The position numbers were made by a program, and so were the translations under genes. Shown here one piece after another: positions 22,879-36,085 of a stretch of DNA of 64,000 bases (the first letter of the stretch is position 1; each line of letters opens with the position of its first letter). The stretch covers positions 310,001-374,000 of the forward strand of contig NW_027478867.1 in assembly GCF_051014685.1 (NCBI RefSeq). Reading direction: 5' to 3'. The DNA is from Ptiloglossa arizonensis. Its lineage: Eukaryota > Arthropoda > Insecta > Hymenoptera > Colletidae. The notes under the pieces are model-generated. The model was given only the letters and a program-made list of their open reading frames with translations. It ran no database searches and was not told the origin of the DNA.

Positions 22879-25473
22879 TTTGAAGCTAAGAAATGGTTAA
22901 GAAGACGACAAATTTTTCGCAATTCTGCTGCTCCAAACGCTTAACCAGAATGGCCTAGGGAAGAAATACACATACCGTTGTAATCGGGCGAGTCTCTACT
23001 TTCAGATGCAATAGGAATTTTTGAGTTAGGTCAATCCGTTCGCGAGATATGCGAGTTTGAAGCTAAGAAATGGTTGAGAAGACAACAAATTTTTCGCAAT
23101 TCTGCTGCTCCAAACGCTTAACCAGAATGGCCTAGGGAAAAAATACGCATACAGTTCTAACCGGGCGAGTTTCTACTTTCAGACGCAGCAGGAATTTTTG
23201 GGTTTGCTCAATCCGTTCGCCAGATGTGGGAGTTTGAAGCTAAGGCATGGTTGAGAAGACAACAAATTTTTCGCACTTCTGCTGCTCCAAACGCTTAACC
23301 AGAATGGCCTATGGAAAAAATACATATACCGTTGTAATCGGGCGAGTTTCTACTTTCACATGCAATAGGAATTTTTGAGTTAGGTCAATCCGTTCGCGAG
23401 ATATGGGAGTTTGAAGCCAAGAAATGGTTGAGAAGGCAATAAATTTTTCGCAATTCTGCTGCTCTAAACGCTTAACCAGACTGGCCTAGGGAAAAAATAC
23501 ACATACCGCTGTACTCGGGGAGTTTCTACTTTCAGATGCAATAGGAATTTTTGGGTTAGGTCAATCCGTTCGCGAGATATGGGAGTTTGAAGCTAAGAAA
23601 TGGTTGATAAGACAACAAATTTTTCGCAATTCTGCTGCTCCAAACGCTTAACCACAATGGCCTAGGGAAAAAATACGCATACAGTTGTAACCGGGCGAGT
23701 TTCTACTTTCAGACGCAGCAGGAATTTTTGGGTTTGGTCAATCCGTTCGCGAGATATGGGAGTTTGAAGCTAAGAAATGGTTGAGAAGACAACAAATTTT
23801 TCGCACTTCTGTTGCTCGAAACGCTTAACCAGCATGGCCTAGGGAAAAAATACACATACCGCTGTGATCGGGCGAGTTTCTACTTTCAGATGCAATAGGA
23901 ATTTTTGGGTTTGGTCAATCCGTTCGCGAGATATGGGAGTTTGAAGCTAGGAAATAGTTGAGAAGACAACAAATTTTTCGCAATTCTGCTGCTCCAAACG
24001 CTTAACCAGAATGGCCTAGGGAAAAAATACACATACCGTTGTAATCAGCGAGTTTCTACTTTCAGATGCAACAGGAATTTTTGGGTTAGGACAATCCGTT
24101 CGCGAGATATGGGACTTTGAAGCTAAGAAATGGTTGAGAAGACAACAAATTTTTCGCACTTCTGCTGCTCCAAACGCTTAACAAGAATGGCCTAGGGAAA
24201 AAATACACATACCGTTGTAATCGGGCGAGTGTCTACTTTCAGATGCAGCTGGAATTTTTGGGTTAGGTCAATCCGTTCGCGAGATATGGGAGTTTGAAGC
24301 TAAGAAATGGTTGAGAAGACAACAAATTTTTCGCACTTCTGTTGCTCGAAACGCTTAACCAGCATGGCCTAGGGAAAAAATACACATACCGCTGTGATCG
24401 GGCGAGTTTCTACTTTCAGATGCAATAGGCATTTTTGGGTTTGGTCAATCCGTTCGCGAGATATGGGAGTTTGAAGCCAAGAAATGGTTGAGAAGGCAAA
24501 AAATTTTTCGCACTTCTGCTGCTCCAAACGCTTAACCAGAAAGGCCTACGAAAAAATACACATACCGCTGTAATCGGGCGAGTTTCTACTTTCAGATGCA
24601 ATAGGAATTTTTGGGTTTGGTCAATCCGCTCGCGAGATATGGGAGTGCGAAGCTAAGAAATGGTTGAGAAGACAACAAATTTTACGCACTTCTGCTGCTC
24701 CAAACGCTTAACCAGAGTGGTCTAGGGAAAAAATACACATACCGTTGTAATCGGGCGAATTTCTACTTTCAGTTGCAACAGGAACTTTTGGGTTAGGTCA
24801 ATCCGTTTACGAGATATGGAAGTTTGAAGCTAAGAAATGGTTGAGAAGACAACAAATTTTTCGCACTTCTGCTGCTCCAAACGCTTAACCAGAAAGGCCT
24901 AGGGAAAAAATACACATACCGTTGTAATCGGGCGAGTTTCTACTTTCAAATGCAATAGGAATTTCTGGGTTAGGTCAATCCGTTCGCGAGATATGGGAGC
25001 TTGAAGCCAAGAAATGGTTGAGAATGCAACAAATTTTTCGCAATTCTGCTGCTCCAAACGCTTAACCACAATGGCCTAGGGAAAAAATACGCATACAGTT
25101 GTAACCGGGCGAGTTTCTACTTTCAGACGCAGCAGGAATTTTTGGGTTTGGTCAATCCGTTCGCGAGAGATGGGAGTTTGAAGCTAAGAAATGGTTGAGA
25201 AGATAACAAATTTTACGCACTTCTGCTGCTCCAAACACTTAACCAGAATGGCCTATGGAAAAAACACACATACCGTTGTAATCGGCCGAGTTTCTACTTT
25301 CAGATGCAATAGGAATTTTTGGGTTAGGTCAATCCGTTCGCGAGATATGGGAGTTTGAAGCCAAGAAATGGTTGTGAAGGCAACAAATTTTTCGCAATTC
25401 TGCTGCTCCAAACGCTTAACCACAATGGCCTAGGGAAAAAATACACATACCGTTGTAATCGGGCGAGTTTCTA
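22878..25473. repeat. ~2.6-kb block, copy 2 of the 26-monomer-spaced pair
   Basis: Second copy of the block at 18,280-20,875. Homology breaks near 25,473. This copy goes directly to the GGGTTAGGCC monomer there, while copy 1 has one more monomer (CAAATGCAATAGG with GAATTTCTGGG) first. A one-monomer deletion here, or an insertion there, explains it. Confidence 0.85.
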
Positions 25474-28400
25474 CTTTCAGATGCAATAGGAATTTTTGGG
25501 TTAGGCCAATCCGTTCGCGAGATATGGGAGTTAGAAGCTAAGAAATGGTTGAGAAGACAACAAATTTTTCGCAATTCTGCTGCTCCAAACGCTTAGCCAG
25601 AATGTCCTAGGGAAAAAATACACATACCGTTGTAATCGGGCGAGTTTCTACTTTCAGATGCAATCGGAATTTTTGGGTTAGGTCAATCCGTTCGCGAGAT
25701 ATGGGAGTTTGAAGCTAAGAAATGGTTAAGAAGACGACAAATTTTTCGCAATTCTGCTGCTCCAAACGCTTAACCAGAATGTCCTAGGGAAGAAATACAC
25801 ATACCGTTGTAATCGGGCGAGTCTCTACTTTCAGATGCAATAGGAATTTTTGAGTTAGGTCAATCCGTTCGCGAGATATGCGAGTTTGAAGCTAAGAAAT
25901 GGTTGAGAAGACAACAAATTTTTCGCAATTCTGCTGCTCCAAACGCTTAACCAGAATGGCCTAGGGAAAAAATACGCATACAGTTCTAACCGGGCGAGTT
26001 TCTACTTTCAGACGCAGCAGGAATTTTTGGGTTTGGTCAATCCGTTCGCCAGATGTGGGAGTTTGAAGCTAAGGCATGGTTGAGAAGACAACAAATTTTT
26101 CGCACTTCTGCTGCTCCAAACGCTTAACCAGAATGGCCTATGGAAAAAATACATATACCGTTGTAATCGGGCGAGTTTCTACTTTCAGATGCAATAGGAA
26201 TTTTTGAGTTAGGTCAATCCGTTCGCGAGATATGGGAGTTTGAAGCCAAGAAATGGTTGAGAAGGCAATAAATTTTTCGCAATTCTGCTGCTCCAAACGC
26301 TTAACAAGAATGGCCTAGGGAAAAAATACACATACCGCTGTAATCGGGGAGTTTCTACTTTCAGATGCAATAGGAATTTTTGGGTTAGGTCAATCCGTTC
26401 GCGAGATATGGGAGTTTGAAGCTAAGAAATGGTTGATAAGACAACAAATTTTTCGCTATTCTGCTGCTCCAAACGCTTAACCACAATGGCCTAGGGAAAA
26501 AATACGCATACAGTTGTAACCGGGCGAGTTTCTACTTTCAGACGCAGCAGGAATTTTTGGGTTTGGTCAATCCGTTCGCGAGAGATGGGAGTTTGAAGCT
26601 AAGAAATGGTTGAGAAGACAACAAATTTTACGCACTTCTACTGCTCCAAACACTTAACCAGAATGGCCTAGGGAAAAAATAAACACACCGTTGTAATCGG
26701 GCGAGTTTCTACTTTCAGATGCAATAGGAATTTTTGGGTTAGGTCAATCCGTTCGCGAGATATGGGAGTTTGAAGCCAAGAAATGGTTGTGAGGGCAATA
26801 AATTTTTCGCAATTCTGCTGCTCCAAACGCTTAACCAGAATGGCCTAGGGAAAAAATACACATACCGCTGTAATCGGGCGAGTTTCTACTTTCAGATGCA
26901 ATAGGAATTTTTGGGTTAGGTCAATCCGTTCGCGAGATATGGGAGTTTGAAGCCAAGAAATGGTAGAGAAGACAACAAATTTTTCGCAATTCTGCTGCTC
27001 CAAACGCTTAACCAGAATGGCCTGCGGAAAAAATACTCATACCGTTGTAATCGGGCGAGTTTCTACTTTCAGATGCAATAGGAATTTTTGGGTTAGGTCA
27101 ATCCGTTCGCGAGATATGAGAGTTTGAAGCCAAGAAATGGTTGAGAAGACAATAAATTTTTCGCAATTCTGCTGCTCCAAACGCTTAACCAGAATGGCCT
27201 AGGGAAAAAATACACACACCGTTGTAATCGGGCGGGTTTCTACTTTCAGATGCAATAGGAATTTTTGGGTTAGGTCAATCCGTTCGCGAGATATGGGAGT
27301 TTGAAGCCAAGAAATGGTTGAGAAGGCAAAAAATTTTTCGCAATTCTGCTGCTCCAAACGCTTAACCAGAATGGCCTAGGGAAGAAATACACATACCGTT
27401 GTAATCGGGCGAGTCACTACTTTCAGATGCAATAGGAATTTTTGAGTTAGGTCAATCCGTTCGCGAGATATGCGAGTTTGAAGCTAAGAAATGGTTGAGA
27501 AGACAACAAATTTTTCGCAATTCTGCTGCTCCAAACGCTTAACCAGAATGGCCTAGGGAAAAAATACGCATACAGTTCTAACCGGGCGAGTTTCTACTTT
27601 CAGACGCAGCAGGAATTTTTGGGTTTGGTCAATCCGTTCGCGAGATGTGGGAGTTTGAAGCTAAGGCATGGTTGAGAAGACAACAAATTTTTCGCACTTC
27701 TGCTGCTCCAAACGCTTAACCAGAATGGCCTATGGAAAAAATACATATACCGTTGTAATCGGGCGAGTTTCTACTTTCAGATGCAATAGGAATTTTTGAG
27801 TTAGGTCAATCCGTTCGCGAGATATGGGAGTTTGAAGCCAAGAAATGGTTGAGAAGGCAATAAATTTTTCGCAATTCTGCTGCTCCAAACGCTTAACCAG
27901 AATGGCCTAGGGAAAAAATACACATACCGCTGTAATCGGGGAGTTTCTACTTTCAGATGCAATAGGAATTTTTGGGTTAGGTCAATCCGTTCGCGAGATA
28001 TGGGAGTTTGAAGCTAAGAAATGGTTGATAAGACAACAAATTTTTCGCAATTCTGCTGCTCCAAACGCTTAACCACAATGGCCTAGGGAAAAAATACGCA
28101 TACAGTTGTAACCGGGCGAGTTTCTACTTTCAGATGCAATAGGAATTTTTGGGTTTGGTCAATCCGTTCGCGAGAGATGGGAGTTTGAAGCTAAGAAATG
28201 GTTGAGAAGACAACAAATTTTACGCACTTCTACTGCTCCAAACACTTAACCAGAATGGCCTAGGGAAAAAATAAACATACCGTTGTAATCGGGCGAGTTT
28301 CTACTTTCAGATGCAATAGGAATTTTTGGGTTAGGTCAATCCGTTCGCGAGATATGGGAGTTTGAAGCCAAGAAATGGTTGTGAGGGCAATAAATTTTTC

Positions 28401-28755
28401 GCAATTCTGCTGCTCCAAACGCTTAACCAGAATGGCCTAGGGAAAAAATACACATACCGCTGTAATCGGGCGAGTTTCTACTTTCAGATGCAATAGGAAT
28501 TTTTGGGTTAGGTCAATCCGTTCGCGAGATATGGGAGTTTGAAGCCAAGAAATGGTTGAGAAGACAATAAATTTTTCGCAATTCTGCTGCTCCAAACGCT
28601 TAACCAGAATGGCCTAGGGAAAAAATACACACACCGTTGTAATCGGGCGGGTTTCTACTTTCAGATGCAATAGGAATTTTGGGGTTAGGTCAATCCGTTC
28701 GCGAGATATGGGAGTTTGAAGCCAAGAAATGGTTGAGAAGGCAAAAAATTTTTCG
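25473..28755. repeat. 9-monomer-spaced block pair with TACATATACC junctions
   Basis: Blocks starting near 26,100 and 27,690 share the order GGCATGG, TACATATACC (26,150 and 27,742; offset 1,592 bp, 9 monomers), GGCAATAAAT, CGGGGAGTTT, GGTTGATAAGACAAC, CAGTTGTAACCGGG, CTTCTACTGCTCC with CAAACACTTAACC, and GTGAGGGCAATAAAT. The same series is at 34.6-35.5 kb, 6,900 bp (39 monomers) beyond the 27.7-kb copy. The CGGGCGGGTTTC monomer junctions near 27,231 and 28,646 also match, as does one near 35,720. Confidence 0.8.
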
Positions 28756-31585
28756 CAATTCTGCTGCTCCAAACGCTTAACCAGAATGGCCTAGGGAAAA
28801 AATACAATATACCTTTGTAATCGGGCGAGTTTCTACTTTCAGACGCAACAGGAATTTTTGAGATAGGTCAATCCGTTCGCGAGATATGTGAGTTTGAAGC
28901 CAAGAAATGGTTGAGAAGGCAAAAAATTTTTCGCCATTCTGCTGCTCCAAACGCTTAACAAGAATGGCCTAGGGTAAAAATACACATACCGCTGTAATCG
29001 GGCGAGTTTCTACTTTCAGATGCAATAGGAATTTTTGGGTTAGGTCAATCCGTTCGCGAGATATGGGAGTTTGAAGCCAAGAAATGTTTGAGAAGGCAGA
29101 AAATTTTTCGCACTTCTGCTGCTCCAAACGCTTAACCAGAATGGCCTAGGGAAAAAATGCACACACCGTTGTAATCGGGCGAGTTTCTACTTTCAGATGC
29201 AATTGGAATTTTTGGGTTAGGTCAATCCGTTCGCGAGATATGGGATTTTGAGCCAAGAAATGGTTGAGAAGGCAAAAAATTTTTCGCAATTCTGCTGCTC
29301 CAAACGCTTAACCAGAATGGCCTAGGGAGAAAATACACATACCGTTGTAATCGAGCTAGTTTCTACTTCCAGATGCAACAGGAATTTTTGGGTTAGGACA
29401 ATCCGTTCGCGAGATATGGGACTTTGAAGCTAAGAAATGGTTGAGAAGACAACAAATTTATCGCACTTCTGCTGCTCCAAACGCTTAACAAGAATGGCCT
29501 AGGGAAAAAATACACATACCGTTGTAATCGGGCGAGTGTCTACTTTCAGATGCAACAGGAATTTTTGGGTTAGGTCAATCCGTTCGCGAGATATGGGAGT
29601 TTGAAGCTAAGAAATGGTTGAGAAGACAACAAATTTTTCGCACTTCTGTTGCTCGAAACGCTTAACCAGCATGGCCTAGGGAAAAAATACACATACCGCT
29701 GTGATCGGGCGAGTTTCTACTTTCAGATGCAATAGGAATTTTTGGGTTTGGTCAATCCGTTCGCGAGATATGGGAGTTTGAAGCCAAGAAATGGTTGAGA
29801 AGGCAAAAAATTTTTCGCACTTCTGCTGCTCCAAACGCTTAACCAGAATGGCCTACGAAAAAATACACATACCGCTGTAATCGGGCGAGTTTCTACTTTC
29901 AGATGCAATAGGAATTTTTGGGTTTGGTCAATCCGCTCGCGAGATATGGGAGTGCGAAGCTAAGAAATGGTTGAGAAGACAACAAATTTTACGCACTTCT
30001 GCTGCTCCAAACGCTTAACCAGAGTGGCCTAGGGAAAAAATACACATACCGTTGTAATCGGGCGAATTTCTACTTTCAGTTGCAACAGGAACTTTTGGGT
30101 TAGGTCAATCCGTTTACGAGATATGGAAGTTTGAAGCTAAGAAATGGTTGAGAAGACAACAAATTTTTCGCACTTCTGCTGCTCCAAACGCTTAACCAGA
30201 AAGGCCTAGGGAAAAAATACACATACCGTTGTAATCGGGCGAGTTTCTACTTTCAAATGCAATAGGAATTTCTGGGTTAGGTCAATCCGTTCGCGAGATA
30301 TGGGAGTTTGAAGCCAAGAAATGGTTGAGAATGCAACAAATTTTTCGCAATTCTGCTGCTCCAAACGCTTAACCACAATGGCCTAGGGAAAAAATACGCA
30401 TACAGTTGTAACCGGGCGAGTTTCTACTTTCAGACGCAGCAGGAATTTTTGGGTTTGGTCAATCCGTTCGCGAGAGATGGGAGTTTGAAGCTAAGAAATG
30501 GTTGAGAAGATAACAAATTTTACGCACTTCTGCTGCTCCAAACACTTAACCAGAATGGCCTATGGAAAAAACACACATACCGTTGTAATCGGCCGAGTTT
30601 CTACTTTCAGATGCAATAGGAATTTTTGGGTTAGGTCAATCCGTTCGCGAGATATGGGAGTTTGAAGCCAAGAAATGGTTGTGAAGGCAACAAATTTTTC
30701 GCAATTCTGCTGCTCCAAACGCTTAACCACAATGGCCTAGGGACAAAATACACATACCGTTGTAATCGGGCGAGTTTCTACTTTCAAATGCAATAGGAAT
30801 TTCTGGGTTAGGTCAATCCGTTCGCGAGATATGGGAGTTTGAAGCCAAGAAATGGTTGAGAATGCAACAAATTTTTCGCAATTCTGCTGCTCCAAACGCT
30901 TAACCAGAATGGCCTAGGGAAAAAATACACATACCGTTGTAATCGGGCGAGTTTCTACTTTCAGATGCAATAGGAATTTTTGGGTTAGGCCAATCCGTTC
31001 GCGAGATATGGGAGTTAGAAGCTAAGAAATGGTTGAGAAGACAACAAATTTTTCGCAATTCTGCTGCTCCAAACGCTTAGCCAGAATGTCCTAGGGAAAA
31101 AATACACATACCGTTGTAATCGGGCGAGTTTCTACTTTCAGATGCAATCGGAATTTTTGGGTTAGGTCAATCCGTTCGCGAGATATGGGAGTTTGAAGCT
31201 AAGAAATGGTTAAGAAGACGACAAATTTTTCGCAATTCTGCTGCTCCAAACGCTTAACCAGAATGGCCTAGGGAAAAAATACGCATACAGTTCTAACCGG
31301 GCGAGTTTCTACTTTCAGACGCAGCAGGAATTTTTGGGTTTGGTCAATCCGTTCGCCAGATGTGGGAGTTTGAAGCTAAGGCATGGTTGAGAGGGCAATA
31401 AATTTTTCGCAATTCTGCTGCTCCAAACGCTTAACCAGAATGGCCTAGGGAAAAAATACACATACCGCTGTAATCGGGCGAGTTTCTACTTTCAGATGCA
31501 ATAGGAATTTTTGGGTTAGGTCAATCCGTTCGCGAGATATGGGAGTTTGAAGCCAAGAAATGGTAGAGAAGACAACAAATTTTTC
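28755..31585. repeat. 16-monomer higher-order unit, copy 1 (with deletions)
   Basis: First of two adjacent copies at an offset of 2,831 bp (16 monomers). Anchors are AATACAATATACC at 28,801/31,632, TCGAGCTAG at 29,351/32,182, the CGAAAAAATAC marker monomer ending 29,908/32,739, and CAGTTGCAACAGG at about 30,077/32,908. Near 31,275 this copy skips the GGGAAGAAATAC monomer retained at 34,283. Near 31,385 it reads GGCATGGTTGAGAGGGC, joining a GGCATGG monomer to the GAGGGCAATAAAT part of a different one; this looks like a deletion of several monomers relative to 34,570-35,290. Confidence 0.85.
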
Positions 31586-34283
31586 GCAATTCTGCTGCTC
31601 CAAACGCTTAACCAGAATGGCCTAGGGAAAAAATACAATATACCTTTGTAATCGGGCGAGTTTCTACTTTCAGACGCAACAGGAATTTTTGAGATAGGTC
31701 AATCCGTTCGCGAGATATGTGAGTTTGAAGCCAAGAAATGGTTGAGAAGGCAAAAAATTTTTCGCAATTCTGCTGCTCCAAACGCTTAATCAGAATGGCC
31801 TAGGGTAAAAATACACATACCGCTGTAATCGGGCGAGTTTCTACTTTCAGATGCAATAGGAATTTTTGGGTTAGGTCAATCCGTTCGCGAGATATGGGAG
31901 TTTGAAGCCAAGAAATGTTTGAGAAGGCAAAAAATTTTTCGCACTTCTGCTGCTCCAAACGCTTAACCAGAATGGCCTAGGGAAAAAATGCACATACCGT
32001 TGTAATCGGGCGAGTTTCTACTTTCAGATGCAATTGGAATTTTTGGGTTAGGTCAATCCGTTCGCGAGATATGGGATTTTGAGCCAAGAAATGGTTGAGA
32101 AGGCAAAAAATTTTTCGCAATTCTGCTGCTCCAAACGCTTAACCAGAATGGCCTAGGGAGAAAATACACATACCGTTGTAATCGAGCTAGTTTCTACTTC
32201 CAGATGCAACAGGAATTTTTGGGTTAGGACATTCCGTTCGCGAGATATGGGACTTTGAAGCTAAGAAATGGTTGAGAAGATAACAAATTTTTCGCACTTC
32301 TGCTGCTCCAAACGCTTAACAAGAATGGCCTAGGGAAAAAATACACATACCGTTGTAATCGGGCGAGTGTCTACTTTCAGATGCAACAGGAATTTTTGGG
32401 TTAGGTCAATCCGTTCGCGAGATATGGGAGTTTGAAGCTAAGAAATGGTTGAGAAGACAACAAATTTTTCGCACTTCTGTTGCTCGAAACGCTTAACCAG
32501 CATGGCCTAGGGAAAAAATACACATACCGCTGTGATCGGGCGAGTTTCTACTTTCAGATGCAATAGGAATTTTTGGGTTTGGTCAATCCGTTCGCGAGAT
32601 ATGGGAGTTTGAAGCCAAGAAATGGTTGAGAAGGCAAAAAATTTTTCGCACTTCTGCTGCTCCAAACGCTTAAACAGAATGGCCTACGAAAAAATACACA
32701 TACCGCTGTAATCGGGCGAGTTTCTACTTTCAGGTGCAATAGGAATTTTTGGGTTTGGTCAATCCGCTCGCGATATATGGGAGTGCGAAGCTAAGAAATG
32801 GTTGAGAAGACAACAAATTTTACGCACTTCTGCTGCTCCAAACGCTTAACCAGAGTGGCCTAGGGAAAAAATACACATACCGTTGTAATCGGGCGAATTT
32901 CTACTTTCAGTTGCAACAGGAACTTTTGGGTTAGGTCAATCCGTTTACGAGATATGGAAGTTTGAAGCTAAGAAATGGTTGAGAAGACAACAAATTTTTC
33001 GCACTTCTGCTGCTCCAAACGCTTAACCAGAAAGGCCTAGGGAAAAAATACACATACCGTTGTAATCGGGCGAGTTTCTACTTTCAAATGCAATAGGAAT
33101 TTCTGGGTTAGGTCAATCCGTTCGCGAGATATGGGAGTTTGAAGCCAAGAAATGGTTGAGAATGCAACAAATTTTTCGCAATTCTGCTGCTCCAAACGCT
33201 TAACCACAATGGCCTAGGGAAAAAATACGCATACAGTTGTAACCGGGCGAGTTTCTACTTTCAGACGCAGCAGGAATTTTTGGGTTTGGTCAATCCGTTC
33301 GCGAGAGATGGGAGTTTGAAGCTAAGAAATGGTTGAGAAGATAACAAATTTTACGCACTTCTGCTGCTCCAAACACTTAACCAGAATGGCCTATGGAAAA
33401 AACACACATACCGTTGTAATCGGCCGAGTTTCTACTTTCAGGTGCAATAGGAATTTTTGGGTTAGGTCAATCCGTTCGCGAGATATGGGAGTTTGAAGCC
33501 AAGAAATGGTTGTGAAGGCAACAAATTTTTCGCAATTCTGCTGCTCCAAACGCTTAACCACAATGGCCTAGGGAAAAAATACACATACCGTTGTAATCGG
33601 GCGAGTTTCTACTTTCAAATGCAATAGGAATTTCTGGGTTAGGTCAATCCGTTCGCGAGATATGGGAGTTTGAAGCCAAGAAATGGTTGTGAAGGCAACA
33701 AATTTTTCGCAATTCTGCTGCTCCAAACGCTTAACCACAATGGCCTAGGGAAAAAATACACATACCGTTGTAATCGGGCGAGTTTCTACTTTCAAATGCA
33801 ATAGGAATTTCTGGGTTAGGTCAATCCGTTCGCGAGATATGGGAATTTGAAGCCAAGAAATGGTTGAGAATGCAACAAATTTTTCGCAATTCTGCTGCTC
33901 CAAACGCTTAACCAGAATGGCCTAGGGAAAAAATATACATACCGTTGTAATCGGGCGAGTTTCTACTTTCAGATGCAATAGGAATTTTTGGGTTAGGCCA
34001 ATCCGTTCGCGAGATATGGGAGTTAGAAGCTAAGAAATGGTTGAGAAGACAACAAATTTTTCGCAATTCTGCTGCTCCAAACGCTTAGTCAGAATGTCCT
34101 AGGGAAAAAATACACATACCGTTGTAATCGGGCGAGTTTCTACTTTCAGATGCAATCGGAATTTTTGGGTTAGGTCAATCCGTTCGCCAGATATGGGAGT
34201 TTGAAGCTAAGAAATGGTTAAGAAGACGACAAATTTTTCGCAATTCTGCTGCTCCAAACGCTTAACCAGAATGGCCTAGGGAA
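31586..34283. repeat. 16-monomer higher-order unit, copy 2 (one extra monomer)
   Basis: Second copy of the 16-monomer unit. It has one extra monomer, about 33,608-33,785, so the offset grows from 2,831 to 3,008 bp downstream. The extra monomer is a hybrid: its left half (CAAATGCAATAGG, GAATTTCTGGG) matches the monomer after it and its right half (GGTTGTGAAGGCAAC) matches the monomer before it. Confidence 0.85.
33608..33785 (+). repeat. Chimeric monomer from unequal exchange
   Basis: The left part carries CAAATGC and GAATTTCTGGG, as in the following monomer. The right part carries GGTTGTGAAGGCAAC and CCACAATGG, as in the preceding one. The switch lies within the roughly 60 bp of shared sequence between GGGTTAGG and AAATGGTTG. 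The homologous place in copy 1 (around 30,778) has no such monomer, so this is a one-monomer unequal crossover product. Confidence 0.8.
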
Positions 34284-36080
34284 GAAATACACATACCGTT
34301 GTAATCGGGCGAGTCTCTACTTTCAGATGCAATAGGAATTTTTGAGTTAGGTCAATCCGTTCGCGAGATATGCGAGTTTGAAGCTAAGAAATGGTTGAGA
34401 AGACAACAAATTTTTCGCAATTCTGCTGCTCCAAACGCTTAACCAGAATGGCCTAGGGAAAAAATACGCATACAGTTCTAACCGGGCGAGTTTCTACTTT
34501 CAGACGCAGCAGGAATTTTTGGGTTTGGTCAATCCGTTCGCCAGATGTGGGAGTTTGAAGCTAAGGCATGGTTGAGAAGACAACAAATTTTTCGCACTTC
34601 TGCTGCTCCAAACGCTTAACCAGAATGGCCTATGGAAAAAATACATATACCGTTGTAATCGGGCGAGTTTCTACTTTCAGATGCAATAGGAATTTTTGAG
34701 TTAGGTCAATCCGTTCGCGAGATATGGGAGTTTGAAGCCAAGAAATGGTTGAGAAGGCAATAAATTTTTCGCAATTCTGCTGCTCCAAACGCTTAACCAG
34801 AATGGCCTAGGGAAAAAATACACATACCGCTGTAATCGGGGAGTTTCTACTTTCAGATGCAATAGGAATTTTTGGGTTAGGTCAATCCGTTCGCGAGATA
34901 TGGGAGTTTGAAGCTAAGAAATGGTTGATAAGACAACAAATTTTTCGCAATTCTGCTGCTCCAAACGCTTAACCACAATGGCCTAGGGAAAAAATACGCA
35001 TACAGTTGTAACCGGGCGAGTTTCTACTTTCAGACGCAGCAGGAATTTTTGGGTTTGGTCAATCCGTTCGCGAGAGATGGGAGTTTGAAGCTAAGAAATG
35101 GTTGAGAAGACAACAAATTTTACGCACTTCTACTGCTCCAAACACTTAACCAGAATGGCCTAGGGAAAAAATAAACATACCGTTGTAATCGGGCGAGTTT
35201 CTACTTTCAGATGCAATAGGAATTTTTGGGTTAGGTCAATCCGTTCGCGAGATATGGGAGTTTGAAGCCAAGAAATGGTTGTGAGGGCAATAAATTTTTC
35301 GCAATTCTGCTGCTCCAAACGCTTAACCAGAATGGCCTAGGGAAAAAATACACATACCGCTGTAATCGGGCGAGTTTCTACTTTCAGATGCAATAGGAAT
35401 TTTTGGGTTAGGTCAATCCGTTCGCGAGATATGGGAGTTTGAAGCCAAGAAATGGTAGAGAAGACAACAAATTTTTCGCAATTCTGCTGCTCCAAACGCT
35501 TAAGCAGAATGGCCTGCGGAAAAAATACTCATACCGTTGTAATCGGGCGAGTTTCTACTTTCAGATGCAATAGGAATTTTTGGGTTAGGTCAATCCGTTC
35601 GCGAGATATGAGAGTTTGAAGCCAAGAAATGGTTGAGAAGACAATAAATTTTTCGCAATTCTGCTGCTCCAAACGCTTAACCAGAATGGCCTAGGGAAAA
35701 AATACACACACCGTTGTAATCGGGCGGGTTTCTACTTTCAGATGCAATAGGAATTTTTGGGTTAGGTCAATCCGTTCGCGAGATATGGGAGTTTGAAACC
35801 AAGAAATGGTTGAGAAGGCAAAAAATTTTTCGCAATTCTGCTGCTCCAAACGCTTAACCAGAATGGCCTAGGGAGAAAATACACATACCGTTGTAATCGA
35901 GCTAGTTTCTACTTCCAGATGCAATAGGAATTTTTGGGTTAGGTCAATCCGTTCGCGAGATATGGGAGTTTGAAGCCAAGAAATGGTTGAGAAGGCAAAA
36001 AATTTTTCGCAATTCTGCTGCTCCAAACGCTTAACCAGAATGGCCTAGGGTAAAAATACACATACCGCTGTAATTGGGCG
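34283..36080 (+). repeat. Block matching 26-28.6 kb, then transition to the Q module
   Basis: About 34,590-35,750 repeats the TACATATACC series of 26.1 and 27.7 kb. From about 35,870 the type changes to CGAGCTAG, CTACTTCCAG and then the Q monomer at 36,086. This is among the last places where the GCAGCAGG / GGGTTTGG variants of the left domain are dense. Confidence 0.75.
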
Positions 36081-36085
36081 AGTCT

